Notes: generated by a model not told the origin, from the sequence alone. A stretch of 40,180 nt of DNA from Bacillota bacterium (GCA_023623185.1 JAMNXV010000022.1:1-40180); one strand, 5' to 3'. Numbered from the stretch's first letter, positions 15,498-23,953 are shown. Translations and numbers: made by a program.

Positions 15498-15500
15498 GCC

Positions 15501-16421
15501 GTGGCACAGCTCTTCGTACCGCTGCAGGGGGCCTTCGGCCGGATTGCGGGATCCGGCGTGAACACGTACGGCGAGTCGCTGGAGCGGCCCCACTGGCAGG
15601 GGGCGGAGATCGGCCTCTGCGACACCCTGCCCGACGTGCTGGGCGCCGTGGCGGAGGCCGAGTACTACGAGTGGGTGATCGGCGCCCACCACCCGACCCA
15701 CCGGAAAGGCGGACCGGCCTGGTGCCGGTTCCTGGACCCGGACCGGGCGGTGCGGTCCGAGGCCCTGGAGGTGGCCTGGACCGCCGCCCAGGCGGCCCAC
15801 CGGCTCGGCGCGCGCTATATCCTCTTTCACTTTCCGTGGCCGGCCCTGCAGATGCCCGGCGTGGACTACGCCGCCCTCGGCTGGTACTTCAAGGACGCCG
15901 CCCCGATCCCCCTGGAGGCGTGGCCCCGTGAAGCGGAGCTCTACGAGTGGAGCCGCCAGTGCTTCGACCGGCTGGCGGAGCTGCAGGAGCGGGAGCGAAT
16001 CCGCGTCGTGCTGGAGATTGACGGGCCGAACCCGTACTTCTTCGACGGCGAGCTGTACAGCCGGCTGTTCGAGGAGTTCCCCGAGCTCTCCCTCTGCATC
16101 GACACAGGCCGCCTGGGCCTCCTGGCCCGCACCCACGGGCAGGACCCGGTCAGCCTGGCCGAGCGCTGGCTGCCCTGGGCCCGGCACCTGCACCTGCACA
16201 CATCGCTGTGGGATGCCGAGGGGCAGTTCCGGAGCCACCTGCCGACAAACGGCAGTCACACCCGGGATCGCTGGCCGCAGGTGACCCCCGCTGCCGACAT
16301 CGCCCGCATGGTGGTGGAGGCGCACCCGCAGGCGGTCATCGTGCTGGAGCACGCCCCCCGGTCCGTGTCTCCCGACGAACTGGAAGCCGCCCATGAATGG
16401 GCAGCGACCCTGGTGAGGTAG
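15501..16421 (+). CDS. Xylose-isomerase-like TIM-barrel protein
   Basis: A 306-residue protein of the sugar-phosphate isomerase/AP-endonuclease-2 fold. Likely metal ligands lie at strand ends: AHHP near the N-terminus, Glu in VVLEIDGPN, Asp in CIDTGRLG, His in HLHLHTSLWD and Glu in IVLEHAP. The order resembles metal-dependent isomerases and epimerases. No substrate can be assigned. GTG 15501 lies three bases after the ahcY stop, with aggtg just upstream, so it is translationally linked to ahcY and the phosphorylase. That context suggests a role with the ribose product of MTA or SAH breakdown (inference). No clear terminator follows. Confidence 0.72.
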   Translation: MAQLFVPLQGAFGRIAGSGVNTYGESLERPHWQGAEIGLCDTLPDVLGAVAEAEYYEWVIGAHHPTHRKGGPAWCRFLDPDRAVRSEALEVAWTAAQAAHRLGARYILFHFPWPALQMPGVDYAALGWYFKDAAPIPLEAWPREAELYEWSRQCFDRLAELQERERIRVVLEIDGPNPYFFDGELYSRLFEEFPELSLCIDTGRLGLLARTHGQDPVSLAERWLPWARHLHLHTSLWDAEGQFRSHLPTNGSHTRDRWPQVTPAADIARMVVEAHPQAVIVLEHAPRSVSPDELEAAHEWAATLVR

Positions 16422-16474
16422 AGCCCCTACAGGCCGGGCGAACCCCCCCCCGACCGACCCGACAGGGCGTTTCC

Positions 16475-16512
16475 TATAGACCTTTGGTGCCATTTGCACC
16501 GGACGGGTCTAT
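16475..16512 (+). promoter_or_regulatory. Two-stem hairpin in the leader of the GGDEF-EAL gene
   Basis: atagacc (16476-16482) pairs with ggtctat (16506-16512). Inside it, ggtgc (16486-16490) pairs with gcacc (16496-16500). The element lies 44 bases before the start codon. The word acgggtc occurs at 16503-16509 and again at 16530-16536. It could be a structured 5' leader or a protein-binding site. It does not match the c-di-GMP riboswitch consensus as I know it. Confidence 0.35.
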
Positions 16513-16555
16513 TGGTAACGTCAATAGTAACGGGTCGCTATCGGGGGGGTTCACG

Positions 16556-18640
16556 ATGCGTAACCACCAGTGCACCTCAGATCAAGCAGCAGAGGTCCAG
16601 CGCGCCCTGGCCTGGTCGGAGGCCCGCCTGGCCAGTATGCTGGCGATCACACCCGCTGCGACCATCGCCCTCGATGCCGATCAGCGGATCGTCCTGTTCA
16701 ACGAGATGGCGGAGAAGATCTTCGGTTGGACCCGGGAAGAGGTCCTGGGCCAGCCGCTGGACATCCTGCTGCCGCCCGGCACCGCGGCGCGGCATCGCAA
16801 ATTCGTCGCAGAGTTCGGACGGGGTCCCGTGAAGCAGCGCACCATGGCCGAGCGGCAGGAGCTGTCGGCCCGGCGGAAGTCAGGCGAGCTGTTTCCGGTG
16901 CAGATCGGCATTGCCCGGGTCTCCGTGGAGGACGAGACACTGTATCTGGCCGTGGCACAGGACCTGACTGAGCGCAAGGAGACCGAGCGCCGGCTGAAGG
17001 CGAGCGAGGAGCGCTTCCGGCTGGCCTTCGAGCACGCCCCCATCGGCGTGGCCCTGCTCGACGCGCACGGCCGGATTCTCCAGGTCAACCGCGCGTTTTG
17101 CGCCATGCTGGGGTGCGACGCGGCGGAGCTGACCGGCCGGCCGCTGTCCCACTTGGCCCTGGAAGCCGATGCGCTGCCCGATCTCGCCGAACTGGCGACC
17201 GGCGGGGCGTGTGTGCCCTTGCGCCACCGGAGCGGCGGGACCATCTGGGCGGACCTGAGCTGCGCCGCCATGCACGGCCAGCAGGGCGAGGCCGCCTACA
17301 TCCTCCAGGTGCAGGACGTCACCGACCGCAAGCGGTACGAGGAGGAACTGGTGCGTCTGGCCCTCGTCGATTCGCTCACCGACCTGGCCAACCGGCGGCG
17401 GTTCCAGCAGGTGCTGGAGGAGGCCCTCTCCCGGGCGCAGCGTACCGGCGCAGGCGGGGCGCTCTTCTTCATCGACCTCGATATGTTCAAGCACATCAAC
17501 GATACCCTCGGCCACCAGGCCGGCGACGAGGTCCTGCGGCAGGTCGCCGCCCTCCTGCGGAGCGCAGTTCGTTTGGGCGACACCGCGGCCCGGCTGGGAG
17601 GCGACGAGTTCGCGATCGTGCTGCCCGGCGCAGACGGCCCGCTGGCGGCGCGGGTGGCCGACCGGCTGCTGGAGTCGATCCGGCAGAGCAGGTTCGCCAG
17701 CGAGGAGACCCCGGTGTCGCTCACGGCCAGCATCGGCATCGTGCTCTTCCCCGACCACGGCAGTTCGGTGAGCGAACTGCTGAGCAAGGCCGACATGGCG
17801 CTCTCCGAGGCCAAGGAGAGGGGGCGGGACAGCTGGGCCCTCTACACGCCCGACGGCCCCTGGCAGCGGCAGTTGGAGGCGCGGCTGCTCTGGAGGCGGC
17901 GCATCAGCCAGGCGCTGGAGCAGGACCGGTTCGTGCTGCACTATCAGCCGATTCTCGATCTCAGGCGCAACGTGGTCACGCACCACGAAGCGCTGCTGCG
18001 CATGGTGGGAGATGAAGGGGAGCTCATCTTCCCGGGAGAGTTCCTGGGCGTGGCGGAGCGGTTCAACCTGATTCAGCAGGTGGACCGCTGGGTGCTGGAC
18101 ACGGCGCTCCGGCAGCTGGCCAACCTGCGCCGGATGGGCCGGAGCCAGGTGCTGGAGGTCAACCTGTCGGGCCGGACCCTGATCGATCCGGACCTGCCGG
18201 GCATCATCCGCCGGGGCCTCTCCGACCGCGACGTGGACCCCGCGAGCCTCGTGCTGGAGATCACCGAGACGGCGGCCATCGGCGACCTGGAGCAGGCGGA
18301 GCGGTTCATTTGCGAGATGAAGGCGCTGGGGTGCCGCTTCGCCCTGGACGACGTGGGCGCAGGCTTTGCCTCGCTCTACTTCCTGAAGCGGCTGCCGGTG
18401 GACTACGTCAAGATCGACGGGGCGTTCATCCGGAACCTGGCCCACGACACCGCCGACCAGCACCTGGTGCGGGCCCTGGCGACCGTCTGCCGCGAGCTGG
18501 GCAAGCAGACCATCGCGGAGTTCGTCGATTCCCCCGAGAGCCTGCGGCTCGTGCGCGCGTACGGGGTCGACTACGCGCAGGGCTACCTGATCGGCCGCCC
18601 CGGCCCGGAGCTCTGCTCGACCGAGGCGCCGTGTCAGTGA
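16556..18640 (+). CDS. PAS-PAS-GGDEF-EAL cyclic-di-GMP signalling protein
   Basis: 694 residues, no signal peptide or membrane helix, so a soluble sensor. PAS domains occupy about 22-140 and 150-262. The GGDEF domain spans about 265-430 with an intact GGDEF at 348-352 and an inhibitory-site RxxD (Arg339-Asp342) five residues ahead, as in active diguanylate cyclases. The EAL domain spans about 445-685 with HHEALLRM (Glu478), VNLSG, LEITETA, LDDVGAG, VKIDG and TIAEF, so phosphodiesterase residues are also present. Both activities are possible; the PAS ligand is unknown. ATG 16556 follows a run of seven G. It is followed by a clear terminator (18664-18684). Confidence 0.93.
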   Translation: MRNHQCTSDQAAEVQRALAWSEARLASMLAITPAATIALDADQRIVLFNEMAEKIFGWTREEVLGQPLDILLPPGTAARHRKFVAEFGRGPVKQRTMAERQELSARRKSGELFPVQIGIARVSVEDETLYLAVAQDLTERKETERRLKASEERFRLAFEHAPIGVALLDAHGRILQVNRAFCAMLGCDAAELTGRPLSHLALEADALPDLAELATGGACVPLRHRSGGTIWADLSCAAMHGQQGEAAYILQVQDVTDRKRYEEELVRLALVDSLTDLANRRRFQQVLEEALSRAQRTGAGGALFFIDLDMFKHINDTLGHQAGDEVLRQVAALLRSAVRLGDTAARLGGDEFAIVLPGADGPLAARVADRLLESIRQSRFASEETPVSLTASIGIVLFPDHGSSVSELLSKADMALSEAKERGRDSWALYTPDGPWQRQLEARLLWRRRISQALEQDRFVLHYQPILDLRRNVVTHHEALLRMVGDEGELIFPGEFLGVAERFNLIQQVDRWVLDTALRQLANLRRMGRSQVLEVNLSGRTLIDPDLPGIIRRGLSDRDVDPASLVLEITETAAIGDLEQAERFICEMKALGCRFALDDVGAGFASLYFLKRLPVDYVKIDGAFIRNLAHDTADQHLVRALATVCRELGKQTIAEFVDSPESLRLVRAYGVDYAQGYLIGRPGPELCSTEAPCQ

Positions 18641-18663
18641 GATGCCTGCCAGCGACACAGAAT

Positions 18664-18693
18664 AGCCAGCACCTCGTGCTGGCTTCGTTTATT
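18664..18693 (+). terminator. Rho-independent terminator after the GGDEF-EAL gene
   Basis: agccagcac (18664-18672), loop ctc, and gtgctggct (18676-18684) form a perfect 9-bp stem followed by the T-rich tcgtttatt. Confidence 0.75.
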
Positions 18694-18762
18694 CATTGAA
18701 GCAGGAATCGTCGCAAGTGTGACGGAAGTAATCGCACAACTCGATCCGGGAGGGTTATTCAC

Positions 18763-19563
18763 ATGGAGTCTCTCGTGCTTTACGAGCTGCAGCTCTATGC
18801 ACCGGTGGAGATTGCGGGCCAGAATCGGTGGGCCCACCTCGACACGGGCGCCACGCAGGACACCACCTTCGGCGTTTTCGATGGCGTGGAGGCGGGCGAG
18901 CAGGAGGTCACCATTCGCGGGGCCCTGGCGGAGGCCCGCCACCGCAAGGGACGGGTGAGCGACGTCCGCTTCCTCGGCGACTCGCTCGGCTCGCTGGAGG
19001 TGGTCGTCAGCGACGACCAGGAATTCTATGCGAACATGCCCTTTCCGGTCAGCATGCGGCTCGGGAGGGCCACGCTGCTTTCCCGCCCGCTGCTGCTGGA
19101 TTTCAAGGCGCTACGCGTGGGCCGGGAGCCGCTGCCTGAGCACTACCCGCGGACGACGGTACCGCTGGAGCTGTTCCGGGGCATCATGCTGGTGGACGTG
19201 GAACTGGAGGGGCAGAAACTGCGGACGGCGGTGGACATCGGCGCGGCCATGTCTGTCGTGAACACCGCACGCCTGCCCCAGTGGCGGACACAGCCGGAGC
19301 AGGTTTACGAGGGTGAGCTCACAAACGCCACGGATACAAGCGCGTCGGTTTCCGTGTGCCTCACGCGGGGCCGCACGCTGGGCGGCCTCAGCCTCGGGGA
19401 CTGTGAGCAGTTCATGGTGGACCTGAGCCGAGCCGAGGCGGGGCTGGGCACACGGATCGACATGGTGCTCGGCCTCAACACCCTCCTGGCCTCGTCCACC
19501 GTCTGGTACGTCAATCCGGAGGCCGGGAAGGTGGAGATCACCACCCGCGGCCTGCCGGTGTAA
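18763..19563 (+). CDS. Two-motif retropepsin-like aspartic protease homologue
   Basis: 266 residues, no signal peptide. Two segments look like active-site loops of aspartic proteases. HLDTGATQDTTF has Asp27-Thr-Gly-Ala. TAVDIGAAMSVVN has Asp158-Ile-Gly-Ala. Each is followed about 70-80 residues later by a hydrophobic-Gly segment (VSMRLGRATLL and MVLGLNTLLAS) like the psi-loop closing such lobes. This suggests a gene-duplicated, single-chain arrangement instead of the usual one-lobe bacterial retropepsin dimer. The second motif has Ile where active enzymes have Thr or Ser, so activity is uncertain. ATG 18763 follows gggaggg. It is flanked by a terminator and a convergent gene, so it is monocistronic. 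Confidence 0.65.
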   Translation: MESLVLYELQLYAPVEIAGQNRWAHLDTGATQDTTFGVFDGVEAGEQEVTIRGALAEARHRKGRVSDVRFLGDSLGSLEVVVSDDQEFYANMPFPVSMRLGRATLLSRPLLLDFKALRVGREPLPEHYPRTTVPLELFRGIMLVDVELEGQKLRTAVDIGAAMSVVNTARLPQWRTQPEQVYEGELTNATDTSASVSVCLTRGRTLGGLSLGDCEQFMVDLSRAEAGLGTRIDMVLGLNTLLASSTVWYVNPEAGKVEITTRGLPV

Positions 19564-19599
19564 GCTTTCGCCCAGCCTCACGGCCTGCTGCGGCGGCCC

Positions 19600-20271
19600 C
19601 TAGCAGCCCCGTCCGCTCAGCCGCTCCTGCAGGATCTGGATCAGCTCAGCCGTCTGGGCCTTCCGGTTGCGGTCGCCCGTAAACGTGAGCGGCTCGCAGA
19701 CCGTGATGGTGCGGGCCTCGCGGTCGATGTAGAGCGGGACGAACGGGATGTGCTTCCCCGTCGCCCGATGGTAGAACCGGTCCACGCTCAAGAACCCCTC
19801 GTACAGCTCCGACACCTCGCTGTCTGTGCTGGCGTAGTCCTTGTCGGGGAAGATGAGGAGGCTCTCGCCCCGCTTCAGCGCGGCCGTGCTCTCCCTGAAG
19901 GTGGTGATGATCTGGGCGGATCCCCGGTACACGGGGATGCAGCCGGCGGAACGGTACAGCGCCGAAAGGCCGATGGCCGCCAGCCAGGCGAGGGAAGTGG
20001 CCTTCCACCGGGGCCAGCCGTAGCGCGCGCCGAAGGTGATGTCCCGGAGGTGCCGGTAGCAGGCCTCCCGGTCGCGGAACTGATGAAGCCCCCACGTGCG
20101 CACGGGCACGGGGAGCCACAAGAGGTTCAGCACGATGCCGTAGATGTCGGCGTGGCGGCACAGGTAGACTGCGGGTTCCACCAGCCGCTCCGGGTGGACG
20201 ATCGTATACCGCGGGGCCAGCGGACGGAGCACCGCCCGGCAGAACCGAAACAGCTTTCCGTAGAAAGACAT
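19600..20271 (-). CDS. PlsC-like acyltransferase family protein
   Basis: A 223-residue protein resembling glycerophospholipid acyltransferases. CRHADIYG (38-45) occupies the position of the catalytic HX4D motif but does not show its exact spacing. IPVYRG (112-117) resembles motif III, and ESLLIFPDKDYAS (135-148) resembles the FPEGTRS-type motif. The deviations leave the acceptor and even activity uncertain. ATG 20271 lies one base after the stop of the upstream glycosyltransferase gene, so the two are translationally coupled. They may act on one membrane lipid or glycolipid. A cytoplasmic-face membrane association is likely. Confidence 0.65.
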   Translation of the reverse strand: MSFYGKLFRFCRAVLRPLAPRYTIVHPERLVEPAVYLCRHADIYGIVLNLLWLPVPVRTWGLHQFRDREACYRHLRDITFGARYGWPRWKATSLAWLAAIGLSALYRSAGCIPVYRGSAQIITTFRESTAALKRGESLLIFPDKDYASTDSEVSELYEGFLSVDRFYHRATGKHIPFVPLYIDREARTITVCEPLTFTGDRNRKAQTAELIQILQERLSGRGC

Positions 20272-20272
20272 C

Positions 20273-21391
20273 TTACGCTCCCTCGATTCCGCGGTGAGAC
20301 TTGAAGAGCCAGCGCGGGTGAATCTGGTAGCCCACCACCGCGAGCACGATGTCGGCGACCAGCTTGATCCACACGGCCGTCCAGCTGGTGATCAGGTGCA
20401 CGGCGAGCACCACCAGGTAGGAGGCGAGCATCTGCCCGGCCACCAGCAGGTAGTACTTGGCGGTGGCGTCGGTCATGCTCCGCTCGGTGCGCACACGGAG
20501 GAGCAAGTGCAGGAGCAGCCGGACGACCGAGCCGGCCGCGGCGCTCACGATGCTCGCGGCGAGCAGGCGGCTGCCCGGGGCCAGCGCCGCCAGCCAGACC
20601 AGATCCACCCAGGCAAACACAGCCAGCGTTGCCAGTGAGGCGAGCGCGCCCGCCAGCGCGTAGGCCCCCAGGTGGCTGATCAGGATCTTGAAGATAGGCC
20701 AGGAGTCGCGCAGGGTGTGGTAGTGCGTACTCGCGTTCTTGTTGAAGTAAAGCGTCTGAATCGGCATCTCCGCCATGGGGATGCCGCGCTTCATGGCCTG
20801 CACCAGGCAGTTGGTCTCATACTCAAAGCGATCGCCCGCGACCTCGGTCGCCCACTGCCAGAGGCTGATGGGCAGGGCCCTGAGCCCCGTCTGGGTGTCC
20901 CGCAGGTAGCGGCCGTAGAAGAGATGAAACGCGCCGCTGGTCAGTCGGTTGCCGAAGCGGCTGCGCGCGGGCACGATCTTCTGGTTGAAGTCGCGGATGC
21001 CCAGCACGTAGGCCTCGGGATTCTCGTGGGAGACCCGGGCCATGCCGCAGACATCCTCCACCGCGTGCTGGCCGTCCGCATCCACCATGATGACGCGCCG
21101 GTAGAGCCGCTGCCATCCCTCTTGCAGGCAGTGGCGCAGGGCCGTCTTCAGGGCCGCCCCCTTGCCGCGGTTCACCTCGTGGCGCAGCACCACGCAGCCC
21201 TTGAGCTCGGCCAGGCTCGCAAAGATAGAGCGGCAGGCGGGGCTGCTGCCGTCGTCCACCACCACGATCCGCTGGAACCCGCGCTCCAGAAGGGCCTGCA
21301 CGTACTGCACCAGGGCGGGCGGAGGCTCCAGGGCCGGGATGATGATGATACTGCTGGCACTGTAGGAGCTTGCTGCTTCGGCAGAATTCAA
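20273..21391 (-). CDS. Family 2 glycosyltransferase fused to a GtrA-like membrane domain
   Basis: 372 residues. The N-terminal GT-A domain (about 12-235) has IIIIPALEPP, VVVDDGSS (nucleotide-sugar binding) and MVDADGQH with the metal-binding DAD (104-106). The remainder (about 245-365) has four hydrophobic segments resembling GtrA, a small protein that flips or holds polyprenyl-linked sugars. Such fusions resemble polyprenyl-phosphate glycosyltransferases that load a lipid carrier. The TTG start (21391) has only a modest ribosome binding site. It forms a tight pair with the downstream acyltransferase. The sugar and acceptor are unknown. Confidence 0.85.
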   Translation of the reverse strand: MNSAEAASSYSASSIIIIPALEPPPALVQYVQALLERGFQRIVVVDDGSSPACRSIFASLAELKGCVVLRHEVNRGKGAALKTALRHCLQEGWQRLYRRVIMVDADGQHAVEDVCGMARVSHENPEAYVLGIRDFNQKIVPARSRFGNRLTSGAFHLFYGRYLRDTQTGLRALPISLWQWATEVAGDRFEYETNCLVQAMKRGIPMAEMPIQTLYFNKNASTHYHTLRDSWPIFKILISHLGAYALAGALASLATLAVFAWVDLVWLAALAPGSRLLAASIVSAAAGSVVRLLLHLLLRVRTERSMTDATAKYYLLVAGQMLASYLVVLAVHLITSWTAVWIKLVADIVLAVVGYQIHPRWLFKSHRGIEGA

Positions 21392-21654
21392 GTCCGTTTC
21401 ACTCTCCCGTTCACTTCGGGCTTCCCGTCGCCGCGAAAAGACTGTACAGACTACTATTCCGCCTGAACCACGGGCGTTCCTGCCTGTCCGCTCCCTGCCC
21501 CGGGGTTCTGGCTATCAGCATCCCCGAATCTGGGGGCCCCCGCGCGCACGCCGCACGGCTCTTGCCGCGCACGGACGGGTCAGATAAACTAATCCTGACA
21601 TTGAACGGGCCCGCCGCGCCGGCCCGCTGACCGACGGACGAGGAGGAGTCATTC
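21392..21654. other. Divergent promoter region between the glycosyltransferase and deaminase genes
   Basis: 263 bases without a supported gene. TTGCCG (21562-21567) with a 17-base spacer to TAAACT (21585-21590) is a possible promoter for the deaminase. A near-perfect dyad agactgtacagact (21439-21452, core CTGTACAG) lies on the glycosyltransferase side and may be an operator. A 6-bp cgggcc/ggcccg hairpin (21606-21626) precedes the deaminase ribosome binding site. Confidence 0.4.
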
Positions 21655-22965
21655 ATGGAGCGGCTGATGATCGAGGGCGGAACAGTGCTTCCCATGACCG
21701 GACAGGCCGATGTGTACGAAAACGGAGTCGTTCTGGTCGAGTCGGGCCGGATCGTCTACGCGGGTCCCCGGGCCGGCGCCCCGTTTCTGCCGGGGGCCAG
21801 GCGCATCAACGCCGTGGGCAAGATCGTCATGCCCGGCATCGTCAACACGCACTGTCACGCCGCGATGACCCTCCTGCGGGGGTACGCCGACGACATGCGG
21901 CTGATGGACTGGCTGCAGACGAAGATCTGGCCGGCGGAGGCGAAGATGACCGCGGATGACGTGTACTGGGGAACGGCCCTGGCCGCCTACGAGATGCTCT
22001 CCGGCGGCATCACCACCTTCCTCGACATGTACTTCCCCGCGGACGCGGTGGCGCGGGCCATCGAGGCCACGGGCATCCGGGGCATCGTGGCCCGGGGCAT
22101 CATCGCCGTCGGGGGTCCGTCTGAGGCGCTGTCCCGGCTGGATGAGAGCCGCGAGGCCTTCCACAGGTGGAACGGAAATGCGGGCGGCCGGATCACGTTC
22201 ATGGTCGGGCCCCACGCGCCGTACACCTGCCCGCCCGATGCCCTGCTGGCCTGCGCGGAGCTGGCGGACGAGCTGGGCATCGGCATCCACATCCACCTCT
22301 CCGAGACGGCGGGCGAGGTGGAGGAGGCCCGCAGGCAGTGGGGGAAGAGCCCCATCCGGCACGTCTACGACCTGGGGCTGATGAAGGGCCGGCATGTGGT
22401 GGCGGCGCACTGCGTCCACGTCGACGATGATGACATCGCGATCCTGGCCGAGACCGGCACCGGCGTCTGCCACTGCCCGGTGTCGAATCTGAAGTTGGCC
22501 TCGGGCCGCACGCCGGTCAGCAAGATGCGGCGGAAGGGCGTTCCGGTTGGCTTCGGCACCGATGGCGCCTCCTCGGAAAACATGCTGCACATCCTGGGCT
22601 CCGAGATGCGCATCGGCGCCATCCAGGCGAAGGAACTGGAGGGGGATCCCGCGGTCTTCACCGCGTACGACGCGGTCGCCATGGCCACCATCGAGGCCGC
22701 CCGGGCGCTGGGAATGGAGGCCGAGATCGGCTCCCTGGAGCCGGGCAAGCGCGCGGACATCATCCTGATCGACACGGAGCGGCCGCACCTGACGCCGAAC
22801 CACGACGTGTTCGCGCTGGTCGCCTACTCGGCCCTGCCCAGCGACGTCGTCACGACCATCGTCGACGGGCGCATCGTCTACGACAACGGCCGGCTGACGT
22901 ATATGGACGGCCGGGAGATCATGGCCAAGGCCCGCGAGGCGGCGGCCCGGATCGTGAAGAGTTAA
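21655..22965 (+). CDS. mtaD: 5'-methylthioadenosine/S-adenosylhomocysteine deaminase
   Basis: A 436-residue amidohydrolase-superfamily enzyme that deaminates MTA and SAH to methylthioinosine and S-inosylhomocysteine. Metal and catalytic residues are visible: NTHCHAAM (His66, His68), HIHLSETAGE (His214), AAHCVH (His252) and GTDGASSEN (Asp303). The MTLLRGYADDMRLMDWLQ segment is typical of this branch. The C-terminal beta-sandwich carries PGKRADIILID. ATG 21655 is preceded by gaggagga. It lies about 5 kb from the phosphorylase/AhcY operon and supplies exactly the deaminated substrates those enzymes may use. Guanine or other adenosine-analogue deaminase activity is an alternative. Confidence 0.88.
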   Translation: MERLMIEGGTVLPMTGQADVYENGVVLVESGRIVYAGPRAGAPFLPGARRINAVGKIVMPGIVNTHCHAAMTLLRGYADDMRLMDWLQTKIWPAEAKMTADDVYWGTALAAYEMLSGGITTFLDMYFPADAVARAIEATGIRGIVARGIIAVGGPSEALSRLDESREAFHRWNGNAGGRITFMVGPHAPYTCPPDALLACAELADELGIGIHIHLSETAGEVEEARRQWGKSPIRHVYDLGLMKGRHVVAAHCVHVDDDDIAILAETGTGVCHCPVSNLKLASGRTPVSKMRRKGVPVGFGTDGASSENMLHILGSEMRIGAIQAKELEGDPAVFTAYDAVAMATIEAARALGMEAEIGSLEPGKRADIILIDTERPHLTPNHDVFALVAYSALPSDVVTTIVDGRIVYDNGRLTYMDGREIMAKAREAAARIVKS

Positions 22966-23002
22966 GATTCGCCGAAGGCATGCGGCAGAGGTGAGACACG
23001 TC

Positions 23003-23953
23003 ATGGAATATCGCAATCTTGGCAGGAGCGGGCTGAAGGTCTCGCAGATGGCGCTGGGCACCAACGCGTTCGGCACCCGCAGCGACGAGGCGACGTCCAT
23101 CAAGATCGTCCACGCGGCGCTGGATGCCGGCATCAACCTCATCGACACCGCCGACCTGTACGGGCAGGGCGAGTCCGAGCGCATCATCGGCCTGGCGCTG
23201 AAGGACCGGCGCTCCCGGGCCCTCATCGCCACCAAGTGCTGGTACCCCACCGGCGACGGGCCCAACGACCGGGGCACGTCCCGGAAGCACATCATGGATG
23301 CCGTCGACGCCTCGCTGCGCCGGCTCCAGACCGATTACATCGACCTCTACCAGGTGCACCACTGGGATCCGACGACCCCCATCGAGGAGACGATGCGGGC
23401 GCTGGAAGACCTGGTCCGCGGCGGTAAGGTGCGGTACATCGGCTGTTCCAACTTCTCCGGCTGGCAGATCGTCAAGGCCAACGCCGTGGCCGACCGCCAT
23501 GGCTGGGCGCGTTTCATCTCCAACCAGCCCGAGTACTCGCCGGTCAACCGGCGCATCGAGCAGGAGGTGATCCCGGCCAGCCTGGCGGAGGGGGTGGGGC
23601 AGATCGTCTACTTCCCCCTGGCCGGCGGGCTGTTCACCGGCAAGTATCGCCGGGGTCAGGCGCCGCCCGAAGACTCCCGGGCCGCGAAGCAGGGTCAGCG
23701 CTTCGTCGACCGCTGGTTCACGGAGGCCAACTTCGACCTCATGGAGGCGATGGAGGGGGTTGCCCGTGAGGCCGGCGTCACGCTGGCGCAGCTCACCCTC
23801 GCGTGGGTGATGGCCCGCCCGGGCGTGACGTCCGCCATCGTCGGCGCCAGTCGGCCCGAACAGGTGGCGCAGAACGTCTCCGCCTGCGAGGTCGGGCTGC
23901 CGCAGGAGATCATGGACCGGGTGACGGCGCTCTCCGAGCCCTTCACCCGCTGA
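23003..23953 (+). CDS. Aldo/keto reductase
   Basis: A 316-residue NAD(P)H-dependent oxidoreductase with the (beta/alpha)8 fold. The catalytic tetrad is visible: Asp48 and Tyr53 in NLIDTADLYGQGESE, Lys78 in IATKCW, and His119 in YQVHHWDP. The C-terminal AIVGASRPEQV segment is the usual cofactor-binding signature. ATG 23003 lies eight bases after gaggtg; a GTG four codons earlier overlaps that site. It follows mtaD by 37 bases, so they may share a transcript. The family reduces many aldehydes and ketones; the substrate is unknown. Confidence 0.92.
   Translation: MEYRNLGRSGLKVSQMALGTNAFGTRSDEATSIKIVHAALDAGINLIDTADLYGQGESERIIGLALKDRRSRALIATKCWYPTGDGPNDRGTSRKHIMDAVDASLRRLQTDYIDLYQVHHWDPTTPIEETMRALEDLVRGGKVRYIGCSNFSGWQIVKANAVADRHGWARFISNQPEYSPVNRRIEQEVIPASLAEGVGQIVYFPLAGGLFTGKYRRGQAPPEDSRAAKQGQRFVDRWFTEANFDLMEAMEGVAREAGVTLAQLTLAWVMARPGVTSAIVGASRPEQVAQNVSACEVGLPQEIMDRVTALSEPFTR

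Noticed and set aside
16422-16555. c-di-GMP riboswitch before the GGDEF-EAL gene
   Set aside because: No GAAA tetraloop/receptor or conserved core could be recognised; the hairpin is too small.
16880-18658. 592-codon minus-strand frame opposite the GGDEF-EAL gene
   Set aside because: It is antisense to a well-supported gene, shows no recognisable domain and has biased composition.
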